DNA from: Alphaproteobacteria bacterium
Lineage (GTDB): Bacteria > Pseudomonadota > Alphaproteobacteria > Rhizobiales > OSC116
DNA length: 64,000 bases
Direction: 5' to 3'
Assembly (NCBI GenBank): GCA_002400495.2
Contig: NVQL02000074.1
Coordinates: forward strand, 1 to 64,000
The notes below the pieces were generated by a model. It searched no databases. It was given only the letters and a program-made list of their open reading frames with translations, and was not told the origin of the DNA. Shown here in pieces: positions 1-8,938 of the stretch. The translations under genes were made by a program, and so were the position numbers. Within the stretch, counting starts at the first letter, position 1, and each line of letters begins with the position of its first letter.

Positions 1-35
1 GGCGCTTCAAGCTAGAAAAATTAAAAGGAAAAAGT

Positions 36-695
36 ATGAAAATTGTTATATTTGGCGCAACAGGTGCCACGGGTAGTCAAGTTGTGACACAGGCGCTTTC
101 TGCCGGTCATGAGGTCATCGCAATCGCACGACATCCCGAGCATGTAACACCTCGTCCGAACTTGATCGTCCGAGCTGGTGATGTGCTTGATGCTGCAAGC
201 TTACACGATAGCTGCCGTGGCGCCGATGCAGTTATTTCTTGCATTGGTCCTCGCAAAAGCGCCGGTACTAGTAGAATCATGAACAACCTCCGCCCCAGCA
301 CGACCATGTCAATTGGCACTGCCAACATGGTTGCCGCTGCTGAGGCTGCTGGCGTAGGTCGTTTCATCTTTCAGAGCGGCATCGGACTTAGCGATGGTAG
401 AGAAATGTCTTACTTCGATCGGTGGATTCTTCGCTTGCTATGGCGCCCTATATTCGGCGGAGCAATCCGAGACAAAGCTGAAGGTGAGCGCATTCTTCAC
501 GCCAGCCAGCTTGAATGGGTGATCGTGCGGCCAGTTGGCCTGAAAGACGCAGATGCCGCAACCAATTACGTTGCTGGCCCTAACAAGCGTGTAGCTTTGT
601 TCTCCGCACTTTCCTATACGGACTGTGCCGCCAGCTTGCTGCGTTCTGTTAGCGAGTCTTCATGGACACGCCAGGTCGTTAATGTTGGGCCCTGA
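36..695 (+). CDS. NAD(P)-binding Rossmann protein (atypical SDR)
   Basis: The N-terminus has a beta strand followed by a glycine-rich loop, GATGATG at residues 7-13. This is the dinucleotide-binding signature of NAD(P)H-binding atypical short-chain dehydrogenases (YwnB/NmrA-like). The 219-residue length suits that family, and the substrate cannot be read from sequence. An AAAGGA ribosome-binding site lies 7-12 bases before the ATG. The family covers flavin-reductase-like, epimerase-like and redox-sensor proteins, so a specific reaction is not claimed. The gene is visibly GC-richer than the genes after it and has no partner in the window, which hints at separate ancestry. Its own upstream context lies outside the window. 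Confidence 0.8.
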   Translation: MKIVIFGATGATGSQVVTQALSAGHEVIAIARHPEHVTPRPNLIVRAGDVLDAASLHDSCRGADAVISCIGPRKSAGTSRIMNNLRPSTTMSIGTANMVAAAEAAGVGRFIFQSGIGLSDGREMSYFDRWILRLLWRPIFGGAIRDKAEGERILHASQLEWVIVRPVGLKDADAATNYVAGPNKRVALFSALSYTDCAASLLRSVSESSWTRQVVNVGP

Positions 696-911
696 CACTG
701 GCCGCCTGCCCCTGAAGTTTTACCCCATCAGGCTGAAGGCTATAGTGGCAAGATCATCAGACAACCAAGCTCGGTGATTGTGTAATCATTGATGAACTGG
801 GTTAGGGGCATTCAATGATTCTTCATTGGTGTTCTTAACTTTAGAAAGCGGGGTTTTTCCGCATTTTTTGATAGTATTTTCACCGATTTTCACATTTATT
901 TTCCTGCTATT

Positions 912-947
912 CTCCATGGTTATCTAATTGAAGCGATAAACATGGAG
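912..947 (-). terminator. Stem-loop downstream of the tannase-family gene
   Basis: CTCCATG (912-918) pairs with CATGGAG (941-947), and TTATC (920-924) pairs with GATAA (935-939). One G/A mismatch separates them and the loop is 10 nt. It follows the end of the minus-strand esterase gene. There is no T tract on either strand, so it may stabilise an mRNA end or be an operator rather than a classical intrinsic terminator. Confidence 0.4.
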
Positions 948-962
948 AGTCTATGACAAGCG

Positions 963-2615
963 CTATTTACAAAAAAAGCTATTTGAACTTTTTGGGTCGC
1001 CATCCTTATATTGTGCCGCCAAAGGATATGGACACAATAAGCGTGTGATGCCAGCAAGTCCTTTAGCATCGGGGTTTTCTGGATTTGATTTAGCTTTTAG
1101 TGAAGCTGGTTCAACACCTTTTTCGACCCAAGCGACTAAAGCGGAGAATGCTTCAAAACGATCGGTCGAGGCACCACCACCACCATGTGGCATACCCGGA
1201 ATTTGATAATATTTTACAAATGATTTTGCGTTACCATTGCTATTTTCATCAAGTTTTTCATACCAATTTGTTGTGTCGTTGATTGAAAAGACTGGGTCGC
1301 TAATGCCATGAGCAATGATCATCTTACCACCTTTTTCACGAAACTCTGAAAGTTTAGGATTGTCAGATCCTGGTGGTGTCATAACATCCATTGGAGACTC
1401 AGAATATATTTCTGATGTTGCAAAAATCTTCGGCGCATCCACGTCAAAATTAAAATCAAGCAGGTATTTTTCCAGATCGTCTGGCGATCCACCAACTTCT
1501 ACTGGCGGTGTCGTAAATATCTGTGCCAAAGAGGCTGAACCCATGGTTGCAATCAACGGCATATTGTCAAATGGAGGGATGCTACTTTCAAGTTTCCAAG
1601 TTCTCCATCCATCAGTTCCAATTCCGCTATCCCATGCCCAGTCACTATAAAGTTGTTCACCTGCACTATTTGTTGGCCCGTCGTGTAAAGCTTTCAAAAC
1701 AGCTACTTTTGCTTCACTAAGACAAGCAGAGTTTTGACCGGCTTCACAGATCATTGAATCTGGCTTAAAAGCAGTTTGACATAAGTTAGAATTGGAAATA
1801 ATTCCATCTCCTATACCATCCAAGGCATCACAAGCTGATACAATTTGTTCGGAAACAAATTTCAATTCATCTCTTGTAAAAGAAGTTCGAATGTCACCAG
1901 TTAAGGTTTTTAAATGTTGCACATCCCATGCATGTTGTATGGCGGCTTTCGGCAGGTTAAAACCTGGATATCCCACCAATAAGCCGTCAAAATCTTTTGG
2001 CATTCTGGATGCAGCAATCATCGCATGCCGCCCACCATTAGAGCCACCAACACCGTAGGTATACTCTATTTTTTTATCATAATATTTTTCAATTATTTGT
2101 TCGGCAATTGGATTTAATTTGGCCACTGTTGTATAGCCGTAATTCTTGCGAGCATTTAAATCAAAACCAAAACGTGCACCACCGGCAAGGCCAGCGTCTC
2201 TGCGCGCGCTGCCATCATGCCCTGCATTGCTTGAAATAACAGCATAACCACGTGAAAGTGCATTGCCACCAAACATTAAAGTCCCCAATGCCGTACCAAC
2301 CGATCCATCATTGCCACCATTAAATTGATGAACAAAGCTTCCATTCCAACTATCTGGCAAACGTAGTTCAAAATCGATTGAGTAAGCCTGTCCGTCCGTA
2401 CCAGTATAATTATCAATTGAACCATGAATTATACAGTGATCTAATGGCGAATCTTCTCCCTTAGGGGTCACAGCGGTTCCCGTTATCTCTACATTGATTT
2501 GGCCCAACGAACCAACCGATAAATTTGCGCAATTTAAGTTTTCTGCAAATGCATTGGTTGCAGAAAAAGCAAGAATTGTACAAGTTGACAATGCAATTAA
2601 TGTTTTATTTTTCAT
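963..2615 (-). CDS. Tannase/feruloyl esterase family protein, secreted, lacking the CS...HC cysteines
   Basis: This 550-residue protein begins with a Sec signal peptide (KNK, hydrophobic stretch, AFA at about residue 24), so it should act outside the cytoplasm. It matches the tannase/feruloyl esterase alpha/beta-hydrolase family, which cuts ester bonds of gallate or hydroxycinnamate conjugates. The nucleophile elbow is G-G-S-N-G-G-R with Ser about 192. The likely acid is Asp about 440 (HGISDP) and the likely base His about 477 (MPHGGGG). In characterised members a cysteine precedes the Ser and another follows the His, forming a disulfide; here both positions are glycine. The ATG at 2615 is chosen because AGAGGGA lies just upstream, whereas the longer frame has no such site. 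A MarR gene lies immediately upstream on the same strand. Substrate is unknown. Confidence 0.85.
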   Translation of the reverse strand: MKNKTLIALSTCTILAFSATNAFAENLNCANLSVGSLGQINVEITGTAVTPKGEDSPLDHCIIHGSIDNYTGTDGQAYSIDFELRLPDSWNGSFVHQFNGGNDGSVGTALGTLMFGGNALSRGYAVISSNAGHDGSARRDAGLAGGARFGFDLNARKNYGYTTVAKLNPIAEQIIEKYYDKKIEYTYGVGGSNGGRHAMIAASRMPKDFDGLLVGYPGFNLPKAAIQHAWDVQHLKTLTGDIRTSFTRDELKFVSEQIVSACDALDGIGDGIISNSNLCQTAFKPDSMICEAGQNSACLSEAKVAVLKALHDGPTNSAGEQLYSDWAWDSGIGTDGWRTWKLESSIPPFDNMPLIATMGSASLAQIFTTPPVEVGGSPDDLEKYLLDFNFDVDAPKIFATSEIYSESPMDVMTPPGSDNPKLSEFREKGGKMIIAHGISDPVFSINDTTNWYEKLDENSNGNAKSFVKYYQIPGMPHGGGGASTDRFEAFSALVAWVEKGVEPASLKAKSNPENPDAKGLAGITRLLCPYPLAAQYKDGDPKSSNSFFCK

Positions 2616-2689
2616 TTTTTTCCCTCTTTTTTGCCTATTCAATTAGGCGTTGAATCTATTTTCAATCTCCCAATAAAAATAGAAAAATT

Positions 2690-3172
2690 CTATTTCCGTT
2701 CCATAATTTTATGCAAAATATTTACAAAGTTGGCATATTCGCCTTCAGTCAACATAGAAAAGACCTGTTTTTCTGCTTGTAAAACTCTGGGTCTATATTC
2801 CTTTACAATTTGAATTCCCTTTTTTGTCAGAACCAGTTCGATAGACCTTCGATTATCCTCAGGCACGATGCGTTCTAACAGACCTTTGCTTTCAAAAGAT
2901 CGAATTAAAGTTGTCATGTTTGAGCGTTTTATTTCCAGAGATTTTGCGAGTACTCCTTGATTAACCCCAGGGTTGTCGTTAATCGTGCAAAGAATGGTGA
3001 AACGACCGACATTTAATTCTTCGCCCTTAAAAATATCATGAAATGATTTTGAGACCTTCAATTGTGTCAATTGCATCATCAGCCCAGCGACATTTTCAAA
3101 CTCCTTAAAGTCCACTTTCTCTTTTGGTTGTGATGGAAAAACGCTCTTTTTAATCATTAGATCTTGAGACAT
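2690..3172 (-). CDS. MarR family transcriptional regulator
   Basis: This 160-residue protein has the MarR winged helix: a recognition region around 'NQGVLAKSLEIKRSNMTTLI', followed by the wing segment with E-D-N-R-R-S at about residues 117-122. That DxR-type wing is characteristic of MarR proteins. MarR repressors are dimers that usually respond to phenolic or aromatic acid ligands. This suits a regulator placed 74 bp upstream of, and co-directional with, the tannase-family gene, whose products would be phenolic acids. The two genes probably form one transcript. A TCAGA-N10-TCTGA dyad lies 27 bp upstream of the start and is the best candidate for an autoregulatory operator. Ligand and regulation are inferred. 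Confidence 0.88.
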   Translation of the reverse strand: MSQDLMIKKSVFPSQPKEKVDFKEFENVAGLMMQLTQLKVSKSFHDIFKGEELNVGRFTILCTINDNPGVNQGVLAKSLEIKRSNMTTLIRSFESKGLLERIVPEDNRRSIELVLTKKGIQIVKEYRPRVLQAEKQVFSMLTEGEYANFVNILHKIMERK

Positions 3173-3198
3173 TAATCGTTTCCTTCATTAAAGCATTC

Positions 3199-3218
3199 TC
3201 AGACTATATTTATTCTGA
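3199..3218 (-). promoter_or_regulatory. Candidate MarR operator (TCAGA-N10-TCTGA)
   Basis: TCAGA (3199-3203) and TCTGA (3214-3218) form a 20-bp dyad about 27 bp upstream of the marR start codon. Its size and position suit a MarR dimer site. No binding evidence is available. Confidence 0.4.
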
Positions 3219-3320
3219 ATTGGCGGGCAGCAGGCATATTATTGCCAAAGCCAAGACCTCTGACTTTTGAAACAATGTTAAAATTGTGTCGATTTCTAAT
3301 GACGAGATCAATAACACAAT

Positions 3321-3372
3321 ATTCATCCACTATTAGATAGTACAAATGTGGACAATCTAATAGTGAGTGAAT
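3321..3372. promoter_or_regulatory. 52-bp interrupted inverted repeat between sulfatase and marR
   Basis: CACTATTAGAT (3328-3338) is perfectly inverted at ATCTAATAGTG (3355-3365). It is flanked by a further ATTCA (3321-3325) and TGAAT (3368-3372), with a 2-nt mismatch step on each side. The centre is 16 nt. It could be an operator pair upstream of marR or the 3' hairpin of the sulfatase transcript. There is no T tract. Confidence 0.45.
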
Positions 3373-3442
3373 ATTTGAGCTGTGTCAATTCGCTTTTCAA
3401 AAAAGGTAAAATTCTATTTATTTGGATTGTTGAAATATTTTT

Positions 3443-5110
3443 TTATTTACTGGTAAAATTTTGTTCTATCGAACCAAGATATTTCGATATTAATTCTTCC
3501 GACACCTCGGAACCATCAACCAGTCCTAATAATATGCCTTTTCCGCCAGAGGCCGTTCTGGCGGCATAAATTTCTTGATCCGATTTGGTTGTGCGCTGCG
3601 ATGGACGCAAAGCCCACTCCAATAAATATTCATATAATTTTTTACGAATGTATGCAAATTGTGGATTTTGGCCTAAATCCACCAATTCATTTGGATCATT
3701 TGTCAAATCAAACAACATAGGACGATAACCACCAAGCGAATGCATAAATTTCCAGCGCTTGGTTACAACCATAAATAAACGGGCATCTTTTGGTGCTAGA
3801 TTCAAATTTTGGGCGACATTTGTCGCCGAATAATCATATTCACTAATCGCATATTCACGCCAACCATCAGGTTTTTCACCATGCAAGAATGGCAATAATG
3901 ATTTTCCTTCGATGATATGATCTGGGTATTGCCCACCTGCATACGTTACAAATGTTGCAGACAGATCAATCGCTTCTACCAATGCGTCGCATGTGGTTCC
4001 GCGTGTTGAATCTGAAAGTTCGCTCGGGTCGTAAATAATCATTGGAACTTTAACTGATTGCTCATGGAACAGGTCTTTTTCGCCTTTCCAATGATCACCC
4101 AAATAATCACCATGGTCAGAAGTTAGTACGATCATAGTATTGTTAAGCTGATCGCTATCTTCTAGATAATCTAAAAGCCTACCCAATTGGTCATCACATT
4201 GTTTTATAAGCCCCATATAGGCGGGTATAACTGTTTCGCGCACCTTCTCATCGTGAAATGAAGTGCTAATTATACTTTGGGTGAATTCTTTAAAAACTGG
4301 ATGTTGATCTATCAATTCCTCATCAGAACGGATGACGCGAACAACATCTTCTTTACCATACATATTGTGGTATGGCGCAGGCACAATATATGGCCAATGA
4401 GGTTTTATATAAGACACGTGTGCCAACCAAGGCTGACCCGTTTTATGTTGCTCCATAAAACCAATCGTCTTGTCGGTCAGCCAAGGGGTTTCACTGTCTT
4501 TTTCTAAAATATTTGCAGGCATACCAGCATTTTGCATCAAAAACCCTGATGCGATGTCCCCGTCGTCCGATATACCTGCATTGGCATGGTCGTGCCACCC
4601 ATTCTCGCTCGTATAACCTTTTGATTTTAAATATTCATTATACGGCGACCTTTTTTCATCATAAAACCCATCTGGCCCTTGCGCCCACAGGCCATCATCT
4701 CTAACCCAAACGTCAAAACCACATTCGCTCACCCGCGCGCCAATGATTGAATCTGCAGCAAGCCCTAGCCGCTCCATACCCTTTTTATCGACTTTCATAT
4801 GAGTTTTGCCAATGAGCCATGCATCCATGCCGACATCACGCAAATGGTCGCCTAACGTCATCTCACCAACCTTGAGCGGAAAACCATTCCAATGCGCGCC
4901 ATGACTTTGCGCATAACGGCCCGTATAATAGGACATGCGCGAAGAGCCACAAACAGGGCTTTGCACATAAGCACGCGTAAATCTCACCCCCATTGCGGCC
5001 ACTCGGTCAAAATTTGGTGTATGTAAATGGGGGTGGCCTGCACAGCTTAAATAATCAAATCTCAATTGATCATACATTATAAAAAGAATGTTCTTTTTTT
5101 GTGTAGCCAT
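3443..5110 (-). CDS. Sulfatase / phosphonate monoester hydrolase superfamily enzyme
   Basis: This 555-residue protein is an alkaline-phosphatase-superfamily sulfatase. The N-terminal NILFIMYDQLR carries the first metal aspartate, and TSDHGD further on is the second metal motif. The residue that would be converted to formylglycine is Cys about 54 in C-G-S-S-R, i.e. C-x-S-x-R instead of the usual C-x-P/A-x-R, followed by the expected M-S-Y-Y-T-G-R. No signal peptide is seen, so it is probably cytoplasmic and acts on an imported ester. It follows a TAXI binding protein and TRAP permease in one minus-strand operon, suggesting the substrate enters by that transporter. The ATG at 5110 (GGGCTGGA upstream) is preferred; the longer frame starts with TTG inside a stem-loop. 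Sulfate ester versus phosphonate or phosphodiester cannot be decided. Confidence 0.87.
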   Translation of the reverse strand: MATQKKNILFIMYDQLRFDYLSCAGHPHLHTPNFDRVAAMGVRFTRAYVQSPVCGSSRMSYYTGRYAQSHGAHWNGFPLKVGEMTLGDHLRDVGMDAWLIGKTHMKVDKKGMERLGLAADSIIGARVSECGFDVWVRDDGLWAQGPDGFYDEKRSPYNEYLKSKGYTSENGWHDHANAGISDDGDIASGFLMQNAGMPANILEKDSETPWLTDKTIGFMEQHKTGQPWLAHVSYIKPHWPYIVPAPYHNMYGKEDVVRVIRSDEELIDQHPVFKEFTQSIISTSFHDEKVRETVIPAYMGLIKQCDDQLGRLLDYLEDSDQLNNTMIVLTSDHGDYLGDHWKGEKDLFHEQSVKVPMIIYDPSELSDSTRGTTCDALVEAIDLSATFVTYAGGQYPDHIIEGKSLLPFLHGEKPDGWREYAISEYDYSATNVAQNLNLAPKDARLFMVVTKRWKFMHSLGGYRPMLFDLTNDPNELVDLGQNPQFAYIRKKLYEYLLEWALRPSQRTTKSDQEIYAARTASGGKGILLGLVDGSEVSEELISKYLGSIEQNFTSK

Positions 5111-5136
5111 TTCCAGCCCTATATTATTATATTTAA

Positions 5137-5160
5137 GTTGGGGGTGCAAACACCCCCAAC
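5137..5160 (-). other. Perfect 10-bp stem-loop after TAXI binding-protein gene
   Basis: GTTGGGGGTG (5137-5146) pairs with CACCCCCAAC (5151-5160) around a 4-nt loop. It sits 5 bp after the stop of the binding-protein gene and before the sulfatase gene. It is very GC-rich with no U tract, so it probably protects the upstream mRNA or partly terminates transcription to favour binding-protein expression. Confidence 0.75.
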
Positions 5161-5165
5161 CGGTA

Positions 5166-6179
5166 TCAATTGCCCATTCCTTCAGGAATGTTCAAACCAA
5201 TTTCTCGATAATATTTCAAAGCACCAGGATGCAATTTCATAGTTGCAGCGCTCAACGCATTTTCAATAGTGACTTTGCGCATATAAGGCGCCGTTGCATA
5301 AGTTGACTTCAAATTATCCCAAAATGCTTTTGTCACAGCATAGATTGCTGCTTCGGACAAATCAGCCCGCGCAACAACACCAACGATTGAACCAACGGTG
5401 TAAACATCTTCTTCATTGGTAACACCATCGCCATAATCTTCAGGGCGGATGACCTCTAAAACGCGACCAGGTTTATTGGCAGGCGCCAGCATTTCTTTGG
5501 TGGCATTTTCAACTTCTTGCTTTGAAAAACCCAATATTTTCACATCATTTGTAGCCGCGAGCTGCTCTACCTGCGGGAATGGCGGTATGCCGCCTGTTAC
5601 AAATACATCAAATTGGCGATCTTGAAAGCCTTGCAATGCAGATGACCAACTGGCTTTAACGCTCGTATAATCTTCACCAGGTAGATAGCCCGTTGTCGCT
5701 TCGATCCATTGCTTTGATACATTCCAAGCACCACCTCCGGGAGGGCCTAAAAATACTTTTTTACCCTTGATATCTTTTAAGCTATTGATACCGCTATCGT
5801 CATATACAACCGTATGATATGCGCCATAAGGGAACCAATATAGAAGCTCTAGATTTTTTGCCAATTCGGGTGCATTGGGCAATTTGGAATACATTGCCGT
5901 GCCTTTTTGCATAAAATTAATAATGACCGGCGAGCCCATAACAATATCCAATTTACCTTGCGCAGCCTCAACCATATGTTTGGTTGCAACACCCGTTGCA
6001 TCGACTGAAATCTGGTATTCATCTTGTGCTGCATTGACCATCGAGGCCATTGTAGTCATTACCAGATAGGCCGAAGACCCCGGCGCGATGGTTGCCATTT
6101 TTAATTTTTCGGCATAGGCGGCGCCCGTTAAGGCAGTTGCCATTAACCCCATAACTAATATTTTATTTAACACTTTCAT
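5166..6179 (-). CDS. TAXI family TRAP transporter solute-binding protein
   Basis: This 337-residue protein has a signal peptide (MKVLNKILVMG...GAAYA, cleavage near residue 23). The mature start, KMATIAPGSSAYLVMTTMASM, is typical of TAXI binding proteins, which bind solutes in the periplasm for a fused TRAP permease. The segment D-V-F-V-T-G-G-I-P-P-F-P near residue 200 and the 'D-I-K-G-K-K-V-F-L-G-P-P-G-G-G' phosphate-binding-like loop are also family features. The gene starts inside the 3' end of the permease gene (17-bp overlap), so the two are translationally coupled. A strong stem-loop follows it. Known TAXI ligands include glutamate and other carboxylates; here a sulfo- or phosphono-ester is possible given the hydrolase next door, but this is inference. 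Confidence 0.92.
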   Translation of the reverse strand: MKVLNKILVMGLMATALTGAAYAEKLKMATIAPGSSAYLVMTTMASMVNAAQDEYQISVDATGVATKHMVEAAQGKLDIVMGSPVIINFMQKGTAMYSKLPNAPELAKNLELLYWFPYGAYHTVVYDDSGINSLKDIKGKKVFLGPPGGGAWNVSKQWIEATTGYLPGEDYTSVKASWSSALQGFQDRQFDVFVTGGIPPFPQVEQLAATNDVKILGFSKQEVENATKEMLAPANKPGRVLEVIRPEDYGDGVTNEEDVYTVGSIVGVVARADLSEAAIYAVTKAFWDNLKSTYATAPYMRKVTIENALSAATMKLHPGALKYYREIGLNIPEGMGN

Positions 6180-8058
6180 TTTTCTCTCCTCCTTTAGTTT
6201 TTTTCAATTGTTGTTTATTTTGTTGAGCGTGCAGATACACCAATATGATGGCAAGTAGACCACCAATTATAGTTGACCAAATCTCAGGAATGAGAATGGC
6301 GATGGCGAGACTTACCCTTAAAACGCTTTCCCAAATGGGAAGCTTCATATGTTCAAACCTCGCAACTCCAGTGCCAATCATCCAAGTGGCTAATAAGAAA
6401 CAAACGGATGCCCAAACAAGGCCATAAATTGTATACCCATCAATGATGAGAATATCTGGATAATAGATAAACATGAACGGAATGATGAAACCTGCAAAGG
6501 CTAAGCGTATAGCTTCAAACCCTGTTTCCATGGGTTTTGAACCTGCAATTGGCGCTGCAGCAAATGCCGCCAACGCAACGGGCGGGGTGATAACTGATAA
6601 AACGCCAAAATATAGCATAAACATGTGAGCCGATATTTTGGCAATGCCTAAATTTTCGAGCACGGGTCCCATAACCAATGCAAGAATTAAATAGGCCGTA
6701 ACCGAAGGCACACCCATGCCCATAATTAAGCAACCAAGCATAACCATAATAAGTGCCAGAAACAAATTATCGCCAGACAAGGTGCGGATGATATCGGCAA
6801 AAACCAGACCAATGCCAGTCATATTTACAATGCCAATTACCACGCCAACTGTGGTCACAATAATTAACAGAGTGGCCGCCGTTTTGCCTGAAACGATTAT
6901 GGCCTCAAGCCATTTTGTCGGAGATCTAAATTTGGGAAATAAAGCTAAGCATGTCACGATTGCAACGATAAGCGCGTAAAAGCCGGCATTCTGTGCGGTT
7001 CTGCCTGCCAACAAAACCCCTATAATCGTACCTAATGGCAACCAAAATGCAAGGCTCTGCAACCAATCTTTACGTGTGATGATCTCTCGTTTCTCAATTG
7101 GTGTGGGGCCAATGCCTTCTTTACGACATTCAACCAACACCACTAAAAATAGGCTTAAATAATAAAAAATAGCGGGTATTATTGCCGCAACGACGATGCT
7201 TAAATAGCTGATGCCAGTTACATCTGCCATTATAAATGCAACCACTCCCATGACAGGTGGCATTATTTGACCACCCGTCGATGCCGTTGCCTCGACCGCG
7301 GCTGCAAACTTCGCCTTAAACCCGGCGCGCTTGATGATGGGAATGGTAAATACGCCTGTTGAAACAACATTGGCTATGGCCGCCCCAGACATCATGCCAA
7401 ATATTGCTGACCCAACGATTGAAGCATGCGCAGGCCCGCCAGAAATACGCCCCGTCGCAGCAAAGGCCATTTTCAACAGCACACCGCCTGCCCCCGAAGT
7501 TTGCAACACACCGCCAAATACAATAAAAATTAATATGGTGGTTGAGACAACTTGCAACGGCCTTCCAAAAACACCATCAGTGGTGAACCATTGTCGGTCT
7601 GCAAGGCTTTCCCAATTCAAATCTCCTCCGCCATATTCATCTGGAAGCAAAGCATAAAATATGGTTGCAGCAAAAACCAAAAGCATGGGTATGCCAAAAA
7701 AACGGTAAGTTAGGTAACCCAACATAGCAATACCCAACCAGCCAAATATAAAATCTGGCCTTTCGATGAATATAAAATAACTTTCTTGCTCCAACATTAT
7801 GGTTGCCCAACGCCATATGAGAGCTATAAATATTACCGCCAATATGATGTGCAGATTATCAAATGAAATAATTTTATTTGAGCCTACATCTCTAGGTTCA
7901 GCCAAGGTTAAGTACCCTATCAAGCCGCCCAGCGTGACCATCGTTGCATAAACAATTGTTGTGTCAAATATGCCGAAGCCTGCAACAAATACACTGAATA
8001 ATGTCAGCAAACCTGCACAAGCATCACGGGTTATTTTTATAGATAAACCAAGACGCAC
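6163..8058 (-). CDS. TRAP transporter fused permease (DctQM-type, TAXI-linked)
   Basis: This 631-residue, highly hydrophobic protein joins the small (DctQ) and large (DctM) TRAP membrane subunits in one chain, as TAXI systems usually do. The DctM part shows the conserved G-G-Q-I-M-P-P-V-M-G segment and repeated long helices of the ion-transporter superfamily. It imports solute across the inner membrane using an ion gradient. The start is GTG at 8058, 7 nt from a strong GGAGG (8066-8070); an overlapping ATG 4 bp upstream is in the wrong frame. It is the first gene of the permease, binding protein, sulfatase operon and is divergent from an IclR regulator, which probably controls it. Confidence 0.93.
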   Translation of the reverse strand: MRLGLSIKITRDACAGLLTLFSVFVAGFGIFDTTIVYATMVTLGGLIGYLTLAEPRDVGSNKIISFDNLHIILAVIFIALIWRWATIMLEQESYFIFIERPDFIFGWLGIAMLGYLTYRFFGIPMLLVFAATIFYALLPDEYGGGDLNWESLADRQWFTTDGVFGRPLQVVSTTILIFIVFGGVLQTSGAGGVLLKMAFAATGRISGGPAHASIVGSAIFGMMSGAAIANVVSTGVFTIPIIKRAGFKAKFAAAVEATASTGGQIMPPVMGVVAFIMADVTGISYLSIVVAAIIPAIFYYLSLFLVVLVECRKEGIGPTPIEKREIITRKDWLQSLAFWLPLGTIIGVLLAGRTAQNAGFYALIVAIVTCLALFPKFRSPTKWLEAIIVSGKTAATLLIIVTTVGVVIGIVNMTGIGLVFADIIRTLSGDNLFLALIMVMLGCLIMGMGVPSVTAYLILALVMGPVLENLGIAKISAHMFMLYFGVLSVITPPVALAAFAAAPIAGSKPMETGFEAIRLAFAGFIIPFMFIYYPDILIIDGYTIYGLVWASVCFLLATWMIGTGVARFEHMKLPIWESVLRVSLAIAILIPEIWSTIIGGLLAIILVYLHAQQNKQQLKKTKGGEKNESVK

Positions 8059-8155
8059 TCATATTCCTCCCAAAATATTAGCCTAGTATGAATATTCCAA
8101 CTTGTTTGAGAATAGTATTTGTGCAAACGTGCCACCTAACGGCACGGATTGTTAT

Positions 8156-8938
8156 ATGACAAAGTTACACAATAGGTCTTTAGATCGAGGAATCTCAATA
8201 TTACAAGCATTGGCACGTGTAGAAAGCAGCTCCTTGGCTGAACTTTTTCGCAGCACAGGCCTACCTAAATCAACATTAAGACGTTTATTGGCCACGCTGC
8301 AAGACCGAGGATTGGTTCGAAAATCTATTTTGGACCAGCGCTATCGATGTAATATAATGTTACCGACTTCTTCGGACAATCACATTACACAACATGTAGA
8401 TTTTTTAAAAGTTGCGTTGCCGTTGGCTTGCAAACTTACAGAAGAAATTAAATGGCCTTCTGATATTCATGTAAAAGATGGTTTCGCGATGAAAATTATT
8501 GATTCAACGCGGCCATTAAGCCCATTCCAAATGTATCAAATGGATGTGGACTTTAAAGTCAATATTTTTGGCTCTGCAACAGGTATGGCATTGTTGGCCA
8601 GCTTGCCTGAACATGAAACTAGAAAAATTCATGCTGAAACCATTAACGACCCGGTTTGGGGGCTTCATCGCTTTGGGTTGAATTTTGACGAATATTTACA
8701 AGAGCTCAAACGAACAAATAAAAGAGGATACGGCCAACGTCTAATCACTTATTCGGGCGAAAGAGTGGGGGATGATAAACAGAATGCCATTTCACATATA
8801 GTTCAAAAAAATGGTGTTTCGGTTGGTGTTTTGGCATTGCTCTGGCCGCGCGAATATATGAATTATGATGAATTCATCGAAAAATATTTGAAACGATTCT
8901 CCGCAACTGCCAAAGAAATATCTAAAAACCTCGTTTAA
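8156..8938 (+). CDS. IclR family transcriptional regulator
   Basis: The 260-residue protein has an N-terminal winged helix ('SLAELFRSTGLPKSTLRRLL' region) and a C-terminal effector domain with the GSATGMALLAS segment typical of IclR. IclR proteins bind small organic acids and repress or activate a divergent catabolic operon. The ATG at 8156 (MTKLHNRSLDRG) is chosen because family members begin about ten residues before S-L-D-R-G; the upstream TTG at 8102 would add an unlikely tail. It diverges from the TRAP/sulfatase operon, with about 97 bp between starts that contain only loose AT-rich dyads. The DNA-binding helix is normal. The ligand is unknown. Confidence 0.88.
   Translation: MTKLHNRSLDRGISILQALARVESSSLAELFRSTGLPKSTLRRLLATLQDRGLVRKSILDQRYRCNIMLPTSSDNHITQHVDFLKVALPLACKLTEEIKWPSDIHVKDGFAMKIIDSTRPLSPFQMYQMDVDFKVNIFGSATGMALLASLPEHETRKIHAETINDPVWGLHRFGLNFDEYLQELKRTNKRGYGQRLITYSGERVGDDKQNAISHIVQKNGVSVGVLALLWPREYMNYDEFIEKYLKRFSATAKEISKNLV

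Noticed and set aside
953-1048. Short plus-strand ORF at the end of the tannase-family gene
   Set aside because: About 31 codons, antisense to the esterase C-terminus, with no family features.
8093-8114. TATTC...GAATA dyad as an IclR operator
   Set aside because: The arms are only 5 bp in very AT-rich DNA, and no second copy was found in the interval.
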